A model generated the notes under the pieces. The model ran no database searches and was not told where the DNA came from. It worked only from the letters and a program-made list of their open reading frames with translations. Both the position numbers and the translations under genes were made by a program. From the NCBI GenBank assembly GCA_035689115.1, contig DASSMA010000076.1:62001-126000 (forward strand): DNA of 64,000 nucleotides, in the 5' to 3' direction. This stretch comes from JAHFUS01 sp035689115 (GTDB lineage Bacteria; Actinomycetota; Acidimicrobiia; Acidimicrobiales; GCA-2861595). Shown here piece by piece: positions 40,655 through 50,669 of this stretch (position 1 is the first letter of the stretch; each line of letters starts with the position of its first letter).

Positions 40655-42415
40655 ATGCCCGCTCCCGCGCTCTGGCGCGCCCGCCCGTACCTGCGGCCCT
40701 ACCGCTGGCACCTCGTGACCATGGCGGTCACGTCGGTCGTCGCCGTCGTCACCGCCATCGCCGTGCCCAGCATGGTGCGGCGGGTGGTCGACGGCCCCAT
40801 CGCCCGCGGCGACGCGGCGGCGGTACTCCCCATGGCCGGCGCCGTGCTGGTGCTCGGACTGTTCGAGGCGTTCGCGGCGTTCGTCCGGCGGCGCCTCCAG
40901 GTCCCCACCGCCGCCGGGTTCGAGCAGACCCTCCGCGACGACCTCTACGCCCACCTCCAGCGCCTCCCGCCGTCCTTCCACGACGCCTGGCAGTCCGGCC
41001 AGCTCCTGTCGCGCGCCATGGCCGACCTGGCGGTGATGCGGAGGTTCGCCAGCTTCGGGCTGGTGATGGCGGTCGTGAACCTCACCACCTTCGCCGTCGT
41101 GATCGCCCTCCTCGCCCGTCTCGACGCTCCCCTGGCGCTGCTGGTGGCCACCTCGCTGGTGCCCCTCGGCGTGCTCACGTCGCGCTTCCGGAAGCGCTAC
41201 CGGGCGGTGGCCCGCCAGGTGCAGGACCGCCAGGGCGACCTCACCACCGTCGTCGAGGAGTCGGCCGCCGGCATCCGCGTCGTCAAGGCGTTCGGCCGCT
41301 CCCGGGTGGTGGCCGCCACCTTCGACCACGGCGCCCGCCGCCTGCGGGCCTCCTCGCTCGACGCCGCCCGGACGCAGGCCGCCTACTGGCCCCTCATCGA
41401 CCTGGTGCCCAACGTCGCCCTGGCCGCCGTGCTGCTGGTGGGCGGGCTGGCCGTCGGCCACGGCACGCTCACCCTGGGCGAGCTGGTGGCCTTCATCTCG
41501 CTGGTGCTCATGCTCGTGTGGCCGGTGGAGTCGCTGGGCCGCATCCTGGCCGACGGCCAAGAGGCGTCGTCGGCCGCCCGCCGGGTGTTCGAGGTGCTCG
41601 ACACCCCGCCCGCCATCGCCGACCGCCCGGGCGCCGTCGCCCTCGGCGCGGTGGCCGGCCACCTGCGCCTGTCGGGCGTCGGCTTCCGCTTCCCGGGCAG
41701 CGACAGCTGGGCCCTGCGCGGGGTCGACCTCGAGGTGCGCCCCGGCGAGACACTGGCCCTGGTGGGCGGGGCCGGCGCCGGCAAGACCGCGCTCCTGGAG
41801 CTGATCCCGCGCCTGCACGACGTCACCGAGGGCGCCGTCACCCTCGACGGGCACGACGTGCGCGACCTCACCCTGGCGTCATTGCGCCGGCACGTCGGCG
41901 TGGCCTTCGACGACCCGCTGCTCTTCTCGGCCAGCGTGCGGGAGAACCTGCTGCTGGGGTCGCCCGACGCCGGCGACGACGAGCTGGCCCAGGCCCTCGC
42001 CATCGCCCAGGCCGGGTTCGTGTACGACCTGCCCTGGGGCCTCGACACCCGCGTCGGCGAGCAGGGCCTCAGCCTCTCGGGCGGCCAGCGCCAGCGCCTG
42101 GCGCTGGCCCGGGCCGTGGTCGGCCGGCCCGCCCTGCTGGTGCTCGACGACCCGCTCTCGTCGCTCGACATCCACACCGAGGCGCTGGTCGAGGAGGCGC
42201 TGGCGGCCGTCCTGGCCGGCACCACGGCCGTCGTCGCCGTCCACCGGCGCTCCACCCTCGCCCTCGCCGACCGCATCGCCTTCCTCGAGCAGGGACGGGT
42301 ACTGGCCGTCGGCACCCACGCCGAGCTGGTCGGCGCTGAGCCGGCCTACCGGCGCTGGCTGGGCCAGCCGGCGCCGCCCGCGGATCCCGCCGCCGTCGGG
42401 GCGGCCACCAGATGA
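40655..42415 (+). CDS. ABC exporter half-transporter A (degenerate catalytic site)
   Basis: A 586-residue type IV ABC exporter: six-helix membrane domain (residues 1-310) and C-terminal nucleotide-binding domain. Motifs: Walker A VGGAGAGKTALL, Q-loop-like VGVAFDDPLLFSASV (the glutamine is replaced by Asp), signature LSLSGGQRQRL, Walker B LLVLDDPLSSLD, H-loop AVHRRST. The residue after the Walker B aspartate is Asp instead of the catalytic Glu, a hallmark of the non-hydrolytic site in heterodimeric exporters. The next gene, overlapping by ATGA, supplies the partner. Substrate unknown: drug, lipid or peptide. Confidence 0.9.
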   Translation: MPAPALWRARPYLRPYRWHLVTMAVTSVVAVVTAIAVPSMVRRVVDGPIARGDAAAVLPMAGAVLVLGLFEAFAAFVRRRLQVPTAAGFEQTLRDDLYAHLQRLPPSFHDAWQSGQLLSRAMADLAVMRRFASFGLVMAVVNLTTFAVVIALLARLDAPLALLVATSLVPLGVLTSRFRKRYRAVARQVQDRQGDLTTVVEESAAGIRVVKAFGRSRVVAATFDHGARRLRASSLDAARTQAAYWPLIDLVPNVALAAVLLVGGLAVGHGTLTLGELVAFISLVLMLVWPVESLGRILADGQEASSAARRVFEVLDTPPAIADRPGAVALGAVAGHLRLSGVGFRFPGSDSWALRGVDLEVRPGETLALVGGAGAGKTALLELIPRLHDVTEGAVTLDGHDVRDLTLASLRRHVGVAFDDPLLFSASVRENLLLGSPDAGDDELAQALAIAQAGFVYDLPWGLDTRVGEQGLSLSGGQRQRLALARAVVGRPALLVLDDPLSSLDIHTEALVEEALAAVLAGTTAVVAVHRRSTLALADRIAFLEQGRVLAVGTHAELVGAEPAYRRWLGQPAPPADPAAVGAATR

Positions 42416-44238
42416 CGGCGCCGGTCTCCGCCGACTGGCGGGGGGTCGCCGCCGAGTCGGTGGAGGGCGCCCCCGGCGGCCTCACCGGCTTCCTGCGGGC
42501 CCGCAGCCGGCGCCTGCTCGGGGCGCTGCTGCGCCCGCACCGGCGGGCCCTGCTGGTGCTCGGCGCCGTCTCGGTCCTCCAGAACGTGGCCGCCATGAGC
42601 GGGCCCTACCTGGTGAAGGTGGGCATCGACCGGGGCATCCCGGCCGTCCAGCGGGGCGACGGCGCCGGGCCGCTGGTCGCCGTGGTGGCCGTGTTCCTCG
42701 CCGCCGCCGGCGCCGAGGCGCTGCTCACCGCCGTGTTCGTGCGCCGGTCGGCCGTGGTCGGCCAGGCCGTGCTCCTCGACCTGCGCACCCGCCTGTTCGG
42801 GCACTTCCAGGCGTTGAGCATCTCCTTCCACGAGGACTACACGTCGGGGCGCGTCATCTCCCGGCTCACGTCCGACGTGGAGGCGCTGGGCGACCTGCTC
42901 AACGAGGGCGTGGCCCAGCTGGTGTTCGCCGTCCTCTCGGTGGTCACCACCGCCGTGCTGCTCCTCCTGCTCGACGTGCCGATCGCCCTGGTGGCCCTCC
43001 TGTCGTTCCCCGCCCTCGTCGCCCTCACCCTGTGGTTCCGCCGGCAGGCGGAGAAGGCCTACCGGGCGGGCCGGGTGGCGGTGGCCCAGGTCATCGTGCA
43101 GTTCGTCGAGTCGATGGCCGGCATCCGCGTCGTGCAGGCCTTCCGGCGGGAGGACCGCAACCAGGAGATCTTCGAGGAAGTCAACGCCCGGTACCGCGAC
43201 GCCAACGCGTGGAGCGGCCGGCTGGCCGCCGCCTTCGGGCCCGGCACCCGGGCCATCGGCGGCGTCACCTTCGCCGTCGTCCTGGCCTTCGGCGCCTGGC
43301 GGGTGGTGGGCGGCGCCGTCACCGTCGGCGTGCTGGCCGCGTCCCTGCTGTACGTGCGCCGCTTCTTCGAGCCCATGCAGGACCTGGTCCAGTTCCTCAA
43401 CAGCTTCCAGTCGGCCACCGCCGCCCTGGAGAAGCTTTCGGGCGTGCTGGAGGAGGAGCCGGCCGTGCCGGCGCCCGACGCCCCCGAGGCCCCGCCCGCC
43501 GGCCCGTGCGACGTGCGGTTCCGCCACGTGAGCTTCGCCTACCGGCCCGGCCGGCCCGTGCTCCACGACCTCGACCTGGTGATCCCCGCCGGCCAGACGG
43601 TGGCGGTGGTGGGCGCCACCGGCGCCGGCAAGAGCACCGTCGCCCGCCTGCTGGCCCGCTTCTACGACCCCGCCGAGGGCGAGATCACCCTCGGCGGCGT
43701 CGACGTGCGCGACCTCACCGACGACGACCTGCGGCGGGTGGTGGGCATGGTCACCCAGGAGAACTTCCTGTTCACCGGCTCGGTGGCCGACAACATCGCC
43801 CTGGGCCGCCCCGGCGCCTCCCGGGCCGAGATCGAGGACGCGGCGAGGGCCATCGGCGCCCACGCCCAGTTCGCCGCCCTGCCCCAGGGCTACGACAGCC
43901 CGGTGGGCAAGCGCGGCGGCCGCCTGTCGGCCGGCCAGCGCCAGCTGGTGGCGTTCGCCCGGGCGTTCCTCGCCGGCCCCCGGGTGCTGATCCTCGACGA
44001 GGCCACCTCGTCGCTCGACGTCCCCTCGGAGCGCCTCGTGCAGCAGGCGCTGGCCACCCTGCTGGCCGAGCGAACGGCCGTCATCATCGCCCACCGCCTC
44101 TCGACGGTGGAGATCGCCCACCGGGTACTGGTGGTCGACGGCGGGCGCATCGTCGAGGACGGCCCGCCCCAGGCTCTCCTGCGCGACGGCGGCCGCTACG
44201 CCGACCTGCACCGGGCCTGGGCCGAGGGGCTCGCGTAG
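42412..44238 (+). CDS. ABC exporter half-transporter B (catalytically complete)
   Basis: A 608-residue partner of the preceding gene, with an N-terminal extension (about 40 residues, GAPGGLTGFLRARSRRLLG), a six-helix domain and a nucleotide-binding domain with Walker A VGATGAGKST, Q-loop GMVTQENFLF, signature RLSAGQRQL, Walker B VLILDEATSSLD and H-loop IAHRLST. The catalytic Glu is present while its signature is LSAGQ rather than LSGGQ. The complementary asymmetry with half A fits one consensus and one degenerate ATP site. The start codon overlaps the upstream stop. The gene ends at hairpin element C. Confidence 0.92.
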   Translation: MTAPVSADWRGVAAESVEGAPGGLTGFLRARSRRLLGALLRPHRRALLVLGAVSVLQNVAAMSGPYLVKVGIDRGIPAVQRGDGAGPLVAVVAVFLAAAGAEALLTAVFVRRSAVVGQAVLLDLRTRLFGHFQALSISFHEDYTSGRVISRLTSDVEALGDLLNEGVAQLVFAVLSVVTTAVLLLLLDVPIALVALLSFPALVALTLWFRRQAEKAYRAGRVAVAQVIVQFVESMAGIRVVQAFRREDRNQEIFEEVNARYRDANAWSGRLAAAFGPGTRAIGGVTFAVVLAFGAWRVVGGAVTVGVLAASLLYVRRFFEPMQDLVQFLNSFQSATAALEKLSGVLEEEPAVPAPDAPEAPPAGPCDVRFRHVSFAYRPGRPVLHDLDLVIPAGQTVAVVGATGAGKSTVARLLARFYDPAEGEITLGGVDVRDLTDDDLRRVVGMVTQENFLFTGSVADNIALGRPGASRAEIEDAARAIGAHAQFAALPQGYDSPVGKRGGRLSAGQRQLVAFARAFLAGPRVLILDEATSSLDVPSERLVQQALATLLAERTAVIIAHRLSTVEIAHRVLVVDGGRIVEDGPPQALLRDGGRYADLHRAWAEGLA

Positions 44239-44251
44239 TGGGCTTCCGGCA

Positions 44252-44299
44252 GTCTTTGGACATCGGCCAGCGTGGAAGTGGCCGTAGATGTCCAAAGAC
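44252..44299. repeat. Hairpin family element C at a convergent gene junction
   Basis: Perfect 12-base outer arms GTCTTTGGACAT and ATGTCCAAAGAC, with inner arms CGGCCA and TGGCCG. Its GGAC-to-GTCC layout matches elements A and B, although the inner stem differs. It sits between the stop at 44238 (+) and the stop at 44311 (-). Confidence 0.7.
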
Positions 44300-44310
44300 G
44301 CGCTGCGGGC

Positions 44311-45549
44311 TCAGGGCCGGGGCTTCACCCGCCGGCCCCGCTTCCACACGCCGGTCACCTGGGCCGGGTCGGCCAGCACGGCGATGTCGGTCAGCGGGTC
44401 GGCGGCCACGGTGATGACGTCGGCGTCCCACCCCTCGGCCAGGATGCCGGCGCGGGGCGCCTGGGGGCCAAGGGTGTCGGGGGCGGTGGCGGTGGCCGCC
44501 TCGACGGCCTCCAGCGGGGACAGCCCGGCGTCGACCAGCAGCCCCAGCTCGGCGCCGTTGGCGCCCCAGGCCACCGGGAGGCCGGGAGCGCTCTGGAAGA
44601 TGTCGGTTCCGACGGCGATGCGCACGCCGGCCTGGTGGGCCCTGGCGATCGCCCCGGCGTGGGTGTCGGCCAGCTCGGCCAGCTTGCGGGCGTTGGCCGC
44701 GCTCATGCCCGAGGCGGTCCCTGCCTTGAGCAGCTGGACGACGATGTAGCGGGTCGGGACGAAGATGGCGCCGAGCTCGCGCATCGCCGCGCAGGCCTCG
44801 TCGTCGAGCCACGTGCCGTGCTCGATGGTGCGCACGCCCGCCTCCAGGGCGGCCATGATGCCCGGCTTGCCGTGGCAGTGGGCCATCACCACCCGCTCGG
44901 CCAGCCCCGCCGTCTCGACGATGGCCCGCAGCTCGTCGTTCCGGAACTGCTGGTGCACGGGATGGTCGACCTCCGACATGACCCCGCCCGACGCGCAGAC
45001 CTTGATGACGCGGGCGTTGAGGCGGAGCTGGGCCCGCACCGCCCGGATGCACTCGTCCACCCCGTCGCACAGCCACAGCTCGCCCGAGCGCTCGCCCAGC
45101 TGGGCGGCCCAGTCGAGGGGGAGGCCGTGGAGGTCGCCGTGGCCGCCGGTGGCGGACAGGATGGCGCCCGGCGCGTAGATCGACGGGCCGTCGACCGTGC
45201 CCTCGTCGACGGCCCGGGCCAGGTGGACCCCGAGGCCGCCCGCCTCCCGGACACTGGTGAACCCGGCCTGGAGGGCCCGCTCGGCGTCCATCGCCGCCCG
45301 CGCCGCCCGCAGCGGCAGGGGGGCCATGAAGTAGGTCGAGAGGGAAGCGTCGAGGAGCCCGAGGAAGTGGCCGTGGCAGTCCCACAGGCCGGGCATGACG
45401 ACCGGTGCCTGCACGACCTCGTCGGCCGGCGGCGCCGTCGCCTGGGGGCCGGCGTAGCCGATCTCGGGCCCGTCGAACACCACCGCGCCGTCGGCGACCG
45501 GCTCGCCCCGGCCGGGGATCAGCAGGTCGGCGTCGATGCGCGTCGCCAC
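44311..45549 (-). CDS. Amidohydrolase, imidazolonepropionase/prolidase-like
   Basis: A 412-residue metal-dependent hydrolase with TIM-barrel amidohydrolase motifs in order: MPGLWDCHGHFLGLLDAS (HxH metal site), TSVREAGGLG, VIKVCASGG (metal-bridging Lys), VMAHCHGKPG and RTIEHGTWLD (metal His residues) and IAVGTDIFQSAPG (catalytic Asp). The two small beta-sandwich ends are present: ADLLIPGRGEPVADGAVVFD at the N-terminus and ADPLTDIAVLADPAQVTGVW at the C-terminus. Related enzymes cleave cyclic amides or Xaa-Pro/Xaa-Arg dipeptides; the substrate here cannot be told. It stands as a single gene. Confidence 0.9.
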   Translation of the reverse strand: MATRIDADLLIPGRGEPVADGAVVFDGPEIGYAGPQATAPPADEVVQAPVVMPGLWDCHGHFLGLLDASLSTYFMAPLPLRAARAAMDAERALQAGFTSVREAGGLGVHLARAVDEGTVDGPSIYAPGAILSATGGHGDLHGLPLDWAAQLGERSGELWLCDGVDECIRAVRAQLRLNARVIKVCASGGVMSEVDHPVHQQFRNDELRAIVETAGLAERVVMAHCHGKPGIMAALEAGVRTIEHGTWLDDEACAAMRELGAIFVPTRYIVVQLLKAGTASGMSAANARKLAELADTHAGAIARAHQAGVRIAVGTDIFQSAPGLPVAWGANGAELGLLVDAGLSPLEAVEAATATAPDTLGPQAPRAGILAEGWDADVITVAADPLTDIAVLADPAQVTGVWKRGRRVKPRP

Positions 45550-45676
45550 GGGCCGCTACCCGGCGCCGAGGGACACGGCCGTGCGCTCCTCGAGCATCAG
45601 CCTGCACGCTACCGCGCTGGGCGGCCGCAGCCCGGGAGCCGGCATCGGTGGCCTCCCGGGCGCGGCGCTGGGGAAG

Positions 45677-46603
45677 TCAGGCGGCCCGCAGCCGGTCGAC
45701 CGCCCGGAGGGCGGTGGCGATGGGGAGGGCGAAGCCGACGTTGGAGGCCTCGATCTCGTCGCTGCTGACGGCGACGGCGGTGTTGATCCCGATGACCCGG
45801 CCGGTGGCGTCGAGGAGGGGGCCGCCCGAGTTGCCGGAGCTGATCGCGGCATCCGTCTGGATCATCCCGTTCAGCACCTGCGATCCGGTGTCGATCGACC
45901 GGTCGAGCCCCGACACGATGCCCTTGGTGACCGTCGGGCCGCCTTCCAGGGCAAGGGCGTTGCCGATGGCCACGACGTCGTCGCCGACCCGCACCGGCTG
46001 CGCCGTCCCGAGCTGGGCGGGGACCAGGCCGTGGACGCCCCGCACCTTCAGGAGGGCGATGTCGGCGTCGGTGTCGGTGCGGAGGACGTCGGCGGTGTGG
46101 CTGGCCCACGATCCGGGCAGCACGACCTCGATCGACGTGGCCGAGTCGATGACGTGGGCGTTGGTCAGCACCTCGCCGTCGGCGGTGAGCACGATGCCGG
46201 TGCCGGCGCCGCCCGTGACCCCGCCGTGGGACCGGCGGGCGTCGATCGTGGTGCCCACCGACACGATCGAGGGCTCGGCCACGGCGACCACCGAGCCGAC
46301 GTCGAGGCGGGCGCCGGTGAAGGCGCTCGACGGGGCGGGGGACGCCGGGGCGGCGGTGGCCGCCACGCCCGTCGCCGCTCCGTCGTGGGTGGCCTCGTAG
46401 AGCCAGCCGCCGCCCACGCCGCCGACCAGCGCCAGCAGGGCGACGACCAGGCCGATGGCCAGCGCGGGCGTCCGGCGCCGCTGGGGCGGGGGCGCCGCCG
46501 GCTCGGGGAACTGCCGGGCCAGGGAGGACCAGGCGTCGCCGGGCCAGCTCGGGTCTTCGATCGTCTGGGTGGATTGCCAGTACCCCTCGCCATGCACGGC
46601 CAT
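45677..46603 (-). CDS. Membrane-anchored HtrA-like trypsin-type protease without PDZ domain
   Basis: A 308-residue protein. A cytoplasmic N-terminus of about 45 residues (HGEGYWQSTQTIEDPSW, QRRRTPA) is followed by one transmembrane helix (LAIGLVVALLALVGGVGGGW), an Ala/Pro-rich linker and a chymotrypsin-fold protease with His in VLTNAHVID, Asp in DADIALLKV and Ser in SSGNSGGPLLD. It stops about 35 residues after the protease core, so the PDZ domain usual for HtrA/DegP is absent. Likely an extracytoplasmic stress or processing protease. A GGGAGGTCG ribosome site precedes the ATG at 46601-46603. Confidence 0.88.
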   Translation of the reverse strand: MAVHGEGYWQSTQTIEDPSWPGDAWSSLARQFPEPAAPPPQRRRTPALAIGLVVALLALVGGVGGGWLYEATHDGAATGVAATAAPASPAPSSAFTGARLDVGSVVAVAEPSIVSVGTTIDARRSHGGVTGGAGTGIVLTADGEVLTNAHVIDSATSIEVVLPGSWASHTADVLRTDTDADIALLKVRGVHGLVPAQLGTAQPVRVGDDVVAIGNALALEGGPTVTKGIVSGLDRSIDTGSQVLNGMIQTDAAISSGNSGGPLLDATGRVIGINTAVAVSSDEIEASNVGFALPIATALRAVDRLRAA

Positions 46604-46733
46604 GGCGACCTCCCTCTCCCTGGGCGTCACCACAACGGTGCGGGAGAGGCCCCCGCCGCTCCAGGGCCGAAGGTCCCTGCCATCCGCCCCGAACGTCCGG
46701 TCCGCGGCCCATGTCCCCGGTGGGCGGGGGTGT

Positions 46734-49025
46734 CTACACCGGCTCGAGCGCCGGTTCCACCACCGGCTCGGCGTGCCCCTCGACGTCGAGGTTGGGAAGG
46801 GCACGGTCCAGCCACTTCGGCAGCCACCAGTTCTTGTCACCCAGCAGTTCCATGGTGGCGGGCACGAGGAGCATCCGGACCACCGTGGCGTCGAGGAAGA
46901 TGGCTGCGGCCAGGCCCACGCCCATCAGCTTCACGACCCGGTTGTTCTCGAGGATGAAGCTCCCGAAGACGAACACCATGATGAGGGCGGCGGCGGTGAT
47001 GACCTTGGCGGTGGCGGCCAGGCCGTCGGCCACCGAGGCGTGGGAGTCGCCGGTGCGCTTCCACTCCTCCCGCACGCGTGAGAGCAGGAACACCTCGTAG
47101 TCCATGGAGAGCCCGAACACGATGGCGAAGAGCATCATGGGCGCCCACGGCTCGATCGGCGCCGGCTGCACGTGGGTGATGTCGCTCCCCCACCCCCACT
47201 GGAAGAGCATCACCACGATGCCGTAGGCGGCGCTGATCGACAGCAGGTTCATGATCACCGCCTTGAGCGGGACCAGCAGCGACCGGAACACCACCATGAG
47301 CAGGATGAACGACAGGCCCAGCACGGCGGCGAAGAAGTACGGCATGCGCGACGCCAGGTAGGCCGAGAAGTCGGTCTGGACGGCGACGGTGCCGGTGACG
47401 GCCACGTCGACCCCCGCCGCCTTCTCGGCCGGGGGCAGGACGTTGTCCCGCAGGCGGTGGACGAGGTCCGTGGTGGCCTTGTCCTGGGGGCCGCTGGTGG
47501 GCACCAGGTTCCACAGGGCGGCGGTGCCCTTCGGGTTCATCTGGACGGGCGAGGCGAAGGCCACCCCCTTGTCGGCCTTCACCGCGTCGGTGATGGCGTC
47601 GAGGGCGCCGGCGTCGGTGCCCGGGCGCAGCTCGGTGGCCATGATCATGGTGCCGTTGAAGCCCGGCCCGAAACCCTTCACCAGCAGGTCGTAGGCCTTC
47701 CGGGTGGTGGTGTCCTTGGCGTAGTTGCTCTCGTCGGAGAACCCCAGCCGCACCCCGAGGAAAGGCAGGGCGATCACCATCAGGATGAGGGCGCCGCCGA
47801 TGGCCGCCGGCCAGGGGCGGTGCTGGATGACCCGGCTCCACTTGTAGGCGGTCGTCTCCCGGATGGGCTTCTGGTGCCGCTGGACCTCGCGCTGGAGGGG
47901 CTTCACGAACAAGCCGGCGAGGAGAACGAGGAGAGCGAGGAGGCCGAAGAGGATGGCTCCAGGACCGATCCCCAGGCCGGCGCAGGCCAGGGCGACGGCC
48001 GCCAACCCGGCGGCCACCAGGCCGCGGAAGCGGGTGAGCTCGACCCGCTTGCCGGCGAAGCCCAGCAGGGCCGGCAGCAGGGTGAGCGAGGACAGCACGG
48101 TGACGAACACCACCGACGCGGCGCCGATGGCCAGGCCGGTGACGAAGCTGACGCCCATCAGCAGCATGCCCATCAGGGAGATGATCACGGTGGTGCCGGC
48201 GAACAGCACCGAGCGGCCGGCGGTGTCGAGGGCGATGGTCACCGACTCCCCGACGGTGTGCCCGCCGTGCAACTGCTCACGGAAGCGGGTGACGATGAGC
48301 AGGGCGTAGTCGATGCCGACGCCGAGCCCGATCATGACCCCGAGGAAGGTGGAGAAGTCGGGGATGGTGAACACGTGGCTGAGGATCGTGATCAGCGTGG
48401 TACCGATGCCGATGCCGAACAGGGCCACGCCGACGGGCAGACCCATGGCCAGCACCGACCCGAAGGCGACGATGAGGATCACGACGGCGAAGGCCACGCC
48501 GAGCGCCTCCGACGACGGCGGGGCGAATTGCCCGAAGATCTCGCCGCCCAGCTCGATCTGGAGACCCTGGATCCTGGGCTCGTCGGCCTTGATGGCGTCG
48601 CTGATGACCAGGGCGCGCTTCTGGTCGATGTCCTGGGGCATCTCCACGTCGGCGTAGGCGATCTTGCCGTCGCGGGAGATCTGGTGCGTCTCCCCCTCGG
48701 CGTACGGGCTGGCGACCCGCTTCACGTCGTCGAGCTTGGCGACCTTGGCCAGCAGCCCCTCCATGGCGCTGCGGACCGCCGGGTCGTTCACACCCTGGCC
48801 GGCCTGGAACACGATGCGCCCCGTCTGGCCGGCGCCCTGGCCGCCGAAGTCCTTGTCGAGGATGTCGAAGCCCCGCTTGGACTCGACGTCGGGCAGGCTG
48901 AACTGCTGCTTGAACCCGTTGCCGGTGACGCCGGCGAAGACGTTGCCTCCGATCAGGACCGCGATCCAGACGAGGAGCACCAGCTTGCGGCGGTCGTGGC
49001 AGTACCGACCCAGTCGAGCGAACAC
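46734..49025 (-). CDS. MMPL/RND-family transporter
   Basis: A 763-residue membrane protein with the duplicated MmpL layout: helix, large extracytoplasmic loop, then five helices, repeated. Characteristic stretches are MFARLGRYCHDRRKLVLLVW, LGVMIGLGVGIDYALLIVTRFREQL (first-half GxDY proton-relay-type motif) and FGLSMDYEVFLLSRVREEW (second-half DY motif), plus FVFGSFILENNRVVKLMGVGL. Actinobacterial MMPL proteins export lipids or siderophores to the cell envelope; the cargo is unknown here. GTG start with GGGAGGGAGGG upstream. A central soluble insert (KPLQREVQRHQKP) lies between the two halves. Confidence 0.9.
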   Translation of the reverse strand: MFARLGRYCHDRRKLVLLVWIAVLIGGNVFAGVTGNGFKQQFSLPDVESKRGFDILDKDFGGQGAGQTGRIVFQAGQGVNDPAVRSAMEGLLAKVAKLDDVKRVASPYAEGETHQISRDGKIAYADVEMPQDIDQKRALVISDAIKADEPRIQGLQIELGGEIFGQFAPPSSEALGVAFAVVILIVAFGSVLAMGLPVGVALFGIGIGTTLITILSHVFTIPDFSTFLGVMIGLGVGIDYALLIVTRFREQLHGGHTVGESVTIALDTAGRSVLFAGTTVIISLMGMLLMGVSFVTGLAIGAASVVFVTVLSSLTLLPALLGFAGKRVELTRFRGLVAAGLAAVALACAGLGIGPGAILFGLLALLVLLAGLFVKPLQREVQRHQKPIRETTAYKWSRVIQHRPWPAAIGGALILMVIALPFLGVRLGFSDESNYAKDTTTRKAYDLLVKGFGPGFNGTMIMATELRPGTDAGALDAITDAVKADKGVAFASPVQMNPKGTAALWNLVPTSGPQDKATTDLVHRLRDNVLPPAEKAAGVDVAVTGTVAVQTDFSAYLASRMPYFFAAVLGLSFILLMVVFRSLLVPLKAVIMNLLSISAAYGIVVMLFQWGWGSDITHVQPAPIEPWAPMMLFAIVFGLSMDYEVFLLSRVREEWKRTGDSHASVADGLAATAKVITAAALIMVFVFGSFILENNRVVKLMGVGLAAAIFLDATVVRMLLVPATMELLGDKNWWLPKWLDRALPNLDVEGHAEPVVEPALEPV

Positions 49026-49210
49026 GGGTGTAGCCCTCCCTCCCTCGGGGCAGGCCGGCGGGACCGCCCCGGTCGACCCATTCTGCCCTCACCCCGGCAC
49101 GACGACGAATGCGACGCCCACTCATCGCTCCGCCGTAACGCCGCACCGGCCGGCGGGACCGTAGTCACGGGCCGGCCGACATACTGGACGGGCGGCCAGA
49201 CGGAGGACAG

Positions 49211-49861
<651 letters not shown>

Positions 49862-50041
49862 TTTCGCGCTCGCAACCGGAGGTTGCTCGGCGAGTTTGAC
49901 GTGCCGCCTCCGGACGGCGCTCAGGCCGCCGACCGGCGGCGCCGGCCGGCGGCTTCCCCGCGGGGGCAGTGCCCCCCGCACCCCCGGGCCACCAGCCGGG
50001 GTGGCCGCCTGCGGCGGCGTGACGGCCGGCGGCAAACCCGC

Positions 50042-50581
50042 TCAGCCGCCCCCGCCTGCCTCGGAGGCCAATTCGGATCGATAGCCCTCCACCGCCTGGC
50101 GGACGGCCGCCTCGACGTGGTCGGGGTCCACGCCCAGGGCGTGGCCGATGTGCACCGACCAGATCTCCGAGCGCAGGTTGGCCTCGAAGTCCAACTCCGA
50201 GCGGACGTCGGAGCGCTCCGCCTGGCGGTTCTGGCTGATCATGACGAACGTCGAGAGGAAGATCGCCTCGAGGCTCACGATCATGGTCAGGAGCCCGAAC
50301 GGGAACTTGTCGAAGCGCAGGGCGGCGCCGAGGATCCCGATGTTGATCAGGATCCAGACGCCGAACCAGGCGGAGTGGAGGTAGACGAACTTCATCGACC
50401 CGGCAAAGCCGGTGACGCGGTCGGCCGCCTTGTCCTGTGCGTTCATCAGGCTGGTGAGGATCCGGCTCTCGTTGCGTACTTTCGGGCCGAGCGTGGCGAA
50501 GAGGTTCCCGTCCTCCACGCCGTCGGCCCGGTCGAGCGCCCGGCAGGCGGCGCACGTCAGCGGTGCGTGTGTTTCGTCCAT
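50042..50581 (-). CDS. DUF1003 membrane protein
   Basis: A 179-residue protein with two adjacent transmembrane helices. The N-terminal CAACRALDRADGVEDGN has a C-x2-C motif. Then come SLMNAQDKAADRVTGFAGSM, helix 1 (WFGVWILINIGILG), FDKFPFGLLTMIVSLEAIFL (helix 2) and MISQNRQAERSDVRSELDFE, all typical of DUF1003 (YhhN-neighbour type, function unknown; often with CorA or stress genes). The basic tail after helix 2 is cytoplasmic. ATG lies at 50579-50581. It is divergent from two tiny membrane-protein genes. Confidence 0.9.
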   Translation of the reverse strand: MDETHAPLTCAACRALDRADGVEDGNLFATLGPKVRNESRILTSLMNAQDKAADRVTGFAGSMKFVYLHSAWFGVWILINIGILGAALRFDKFPFGLLTMIVSLEAIFLSTFVMISQNRQAERSDVRSELDFEANLRSEIWSVHIGHALGVDPDHVEAAVRQAVEGYRSELASEAGGGG

Positions 50582-50669
50582 AGAGCGAGGTTCGCGCACC
50601 AGGAACGCCTCCTCAGGTCGCCCCGTCGCCTGCCGATGGTCTGGCAGGAGCGATCGAAGGGAGAACGGC

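Noticed and set aside
49862..50041. Low-complexity GC-rich stretch after msrA with several small inverted repeats
   Set aside because: The repeats are short and overlapping, as expected by chance in sequence of nearly all G and C. No single structure stands out.
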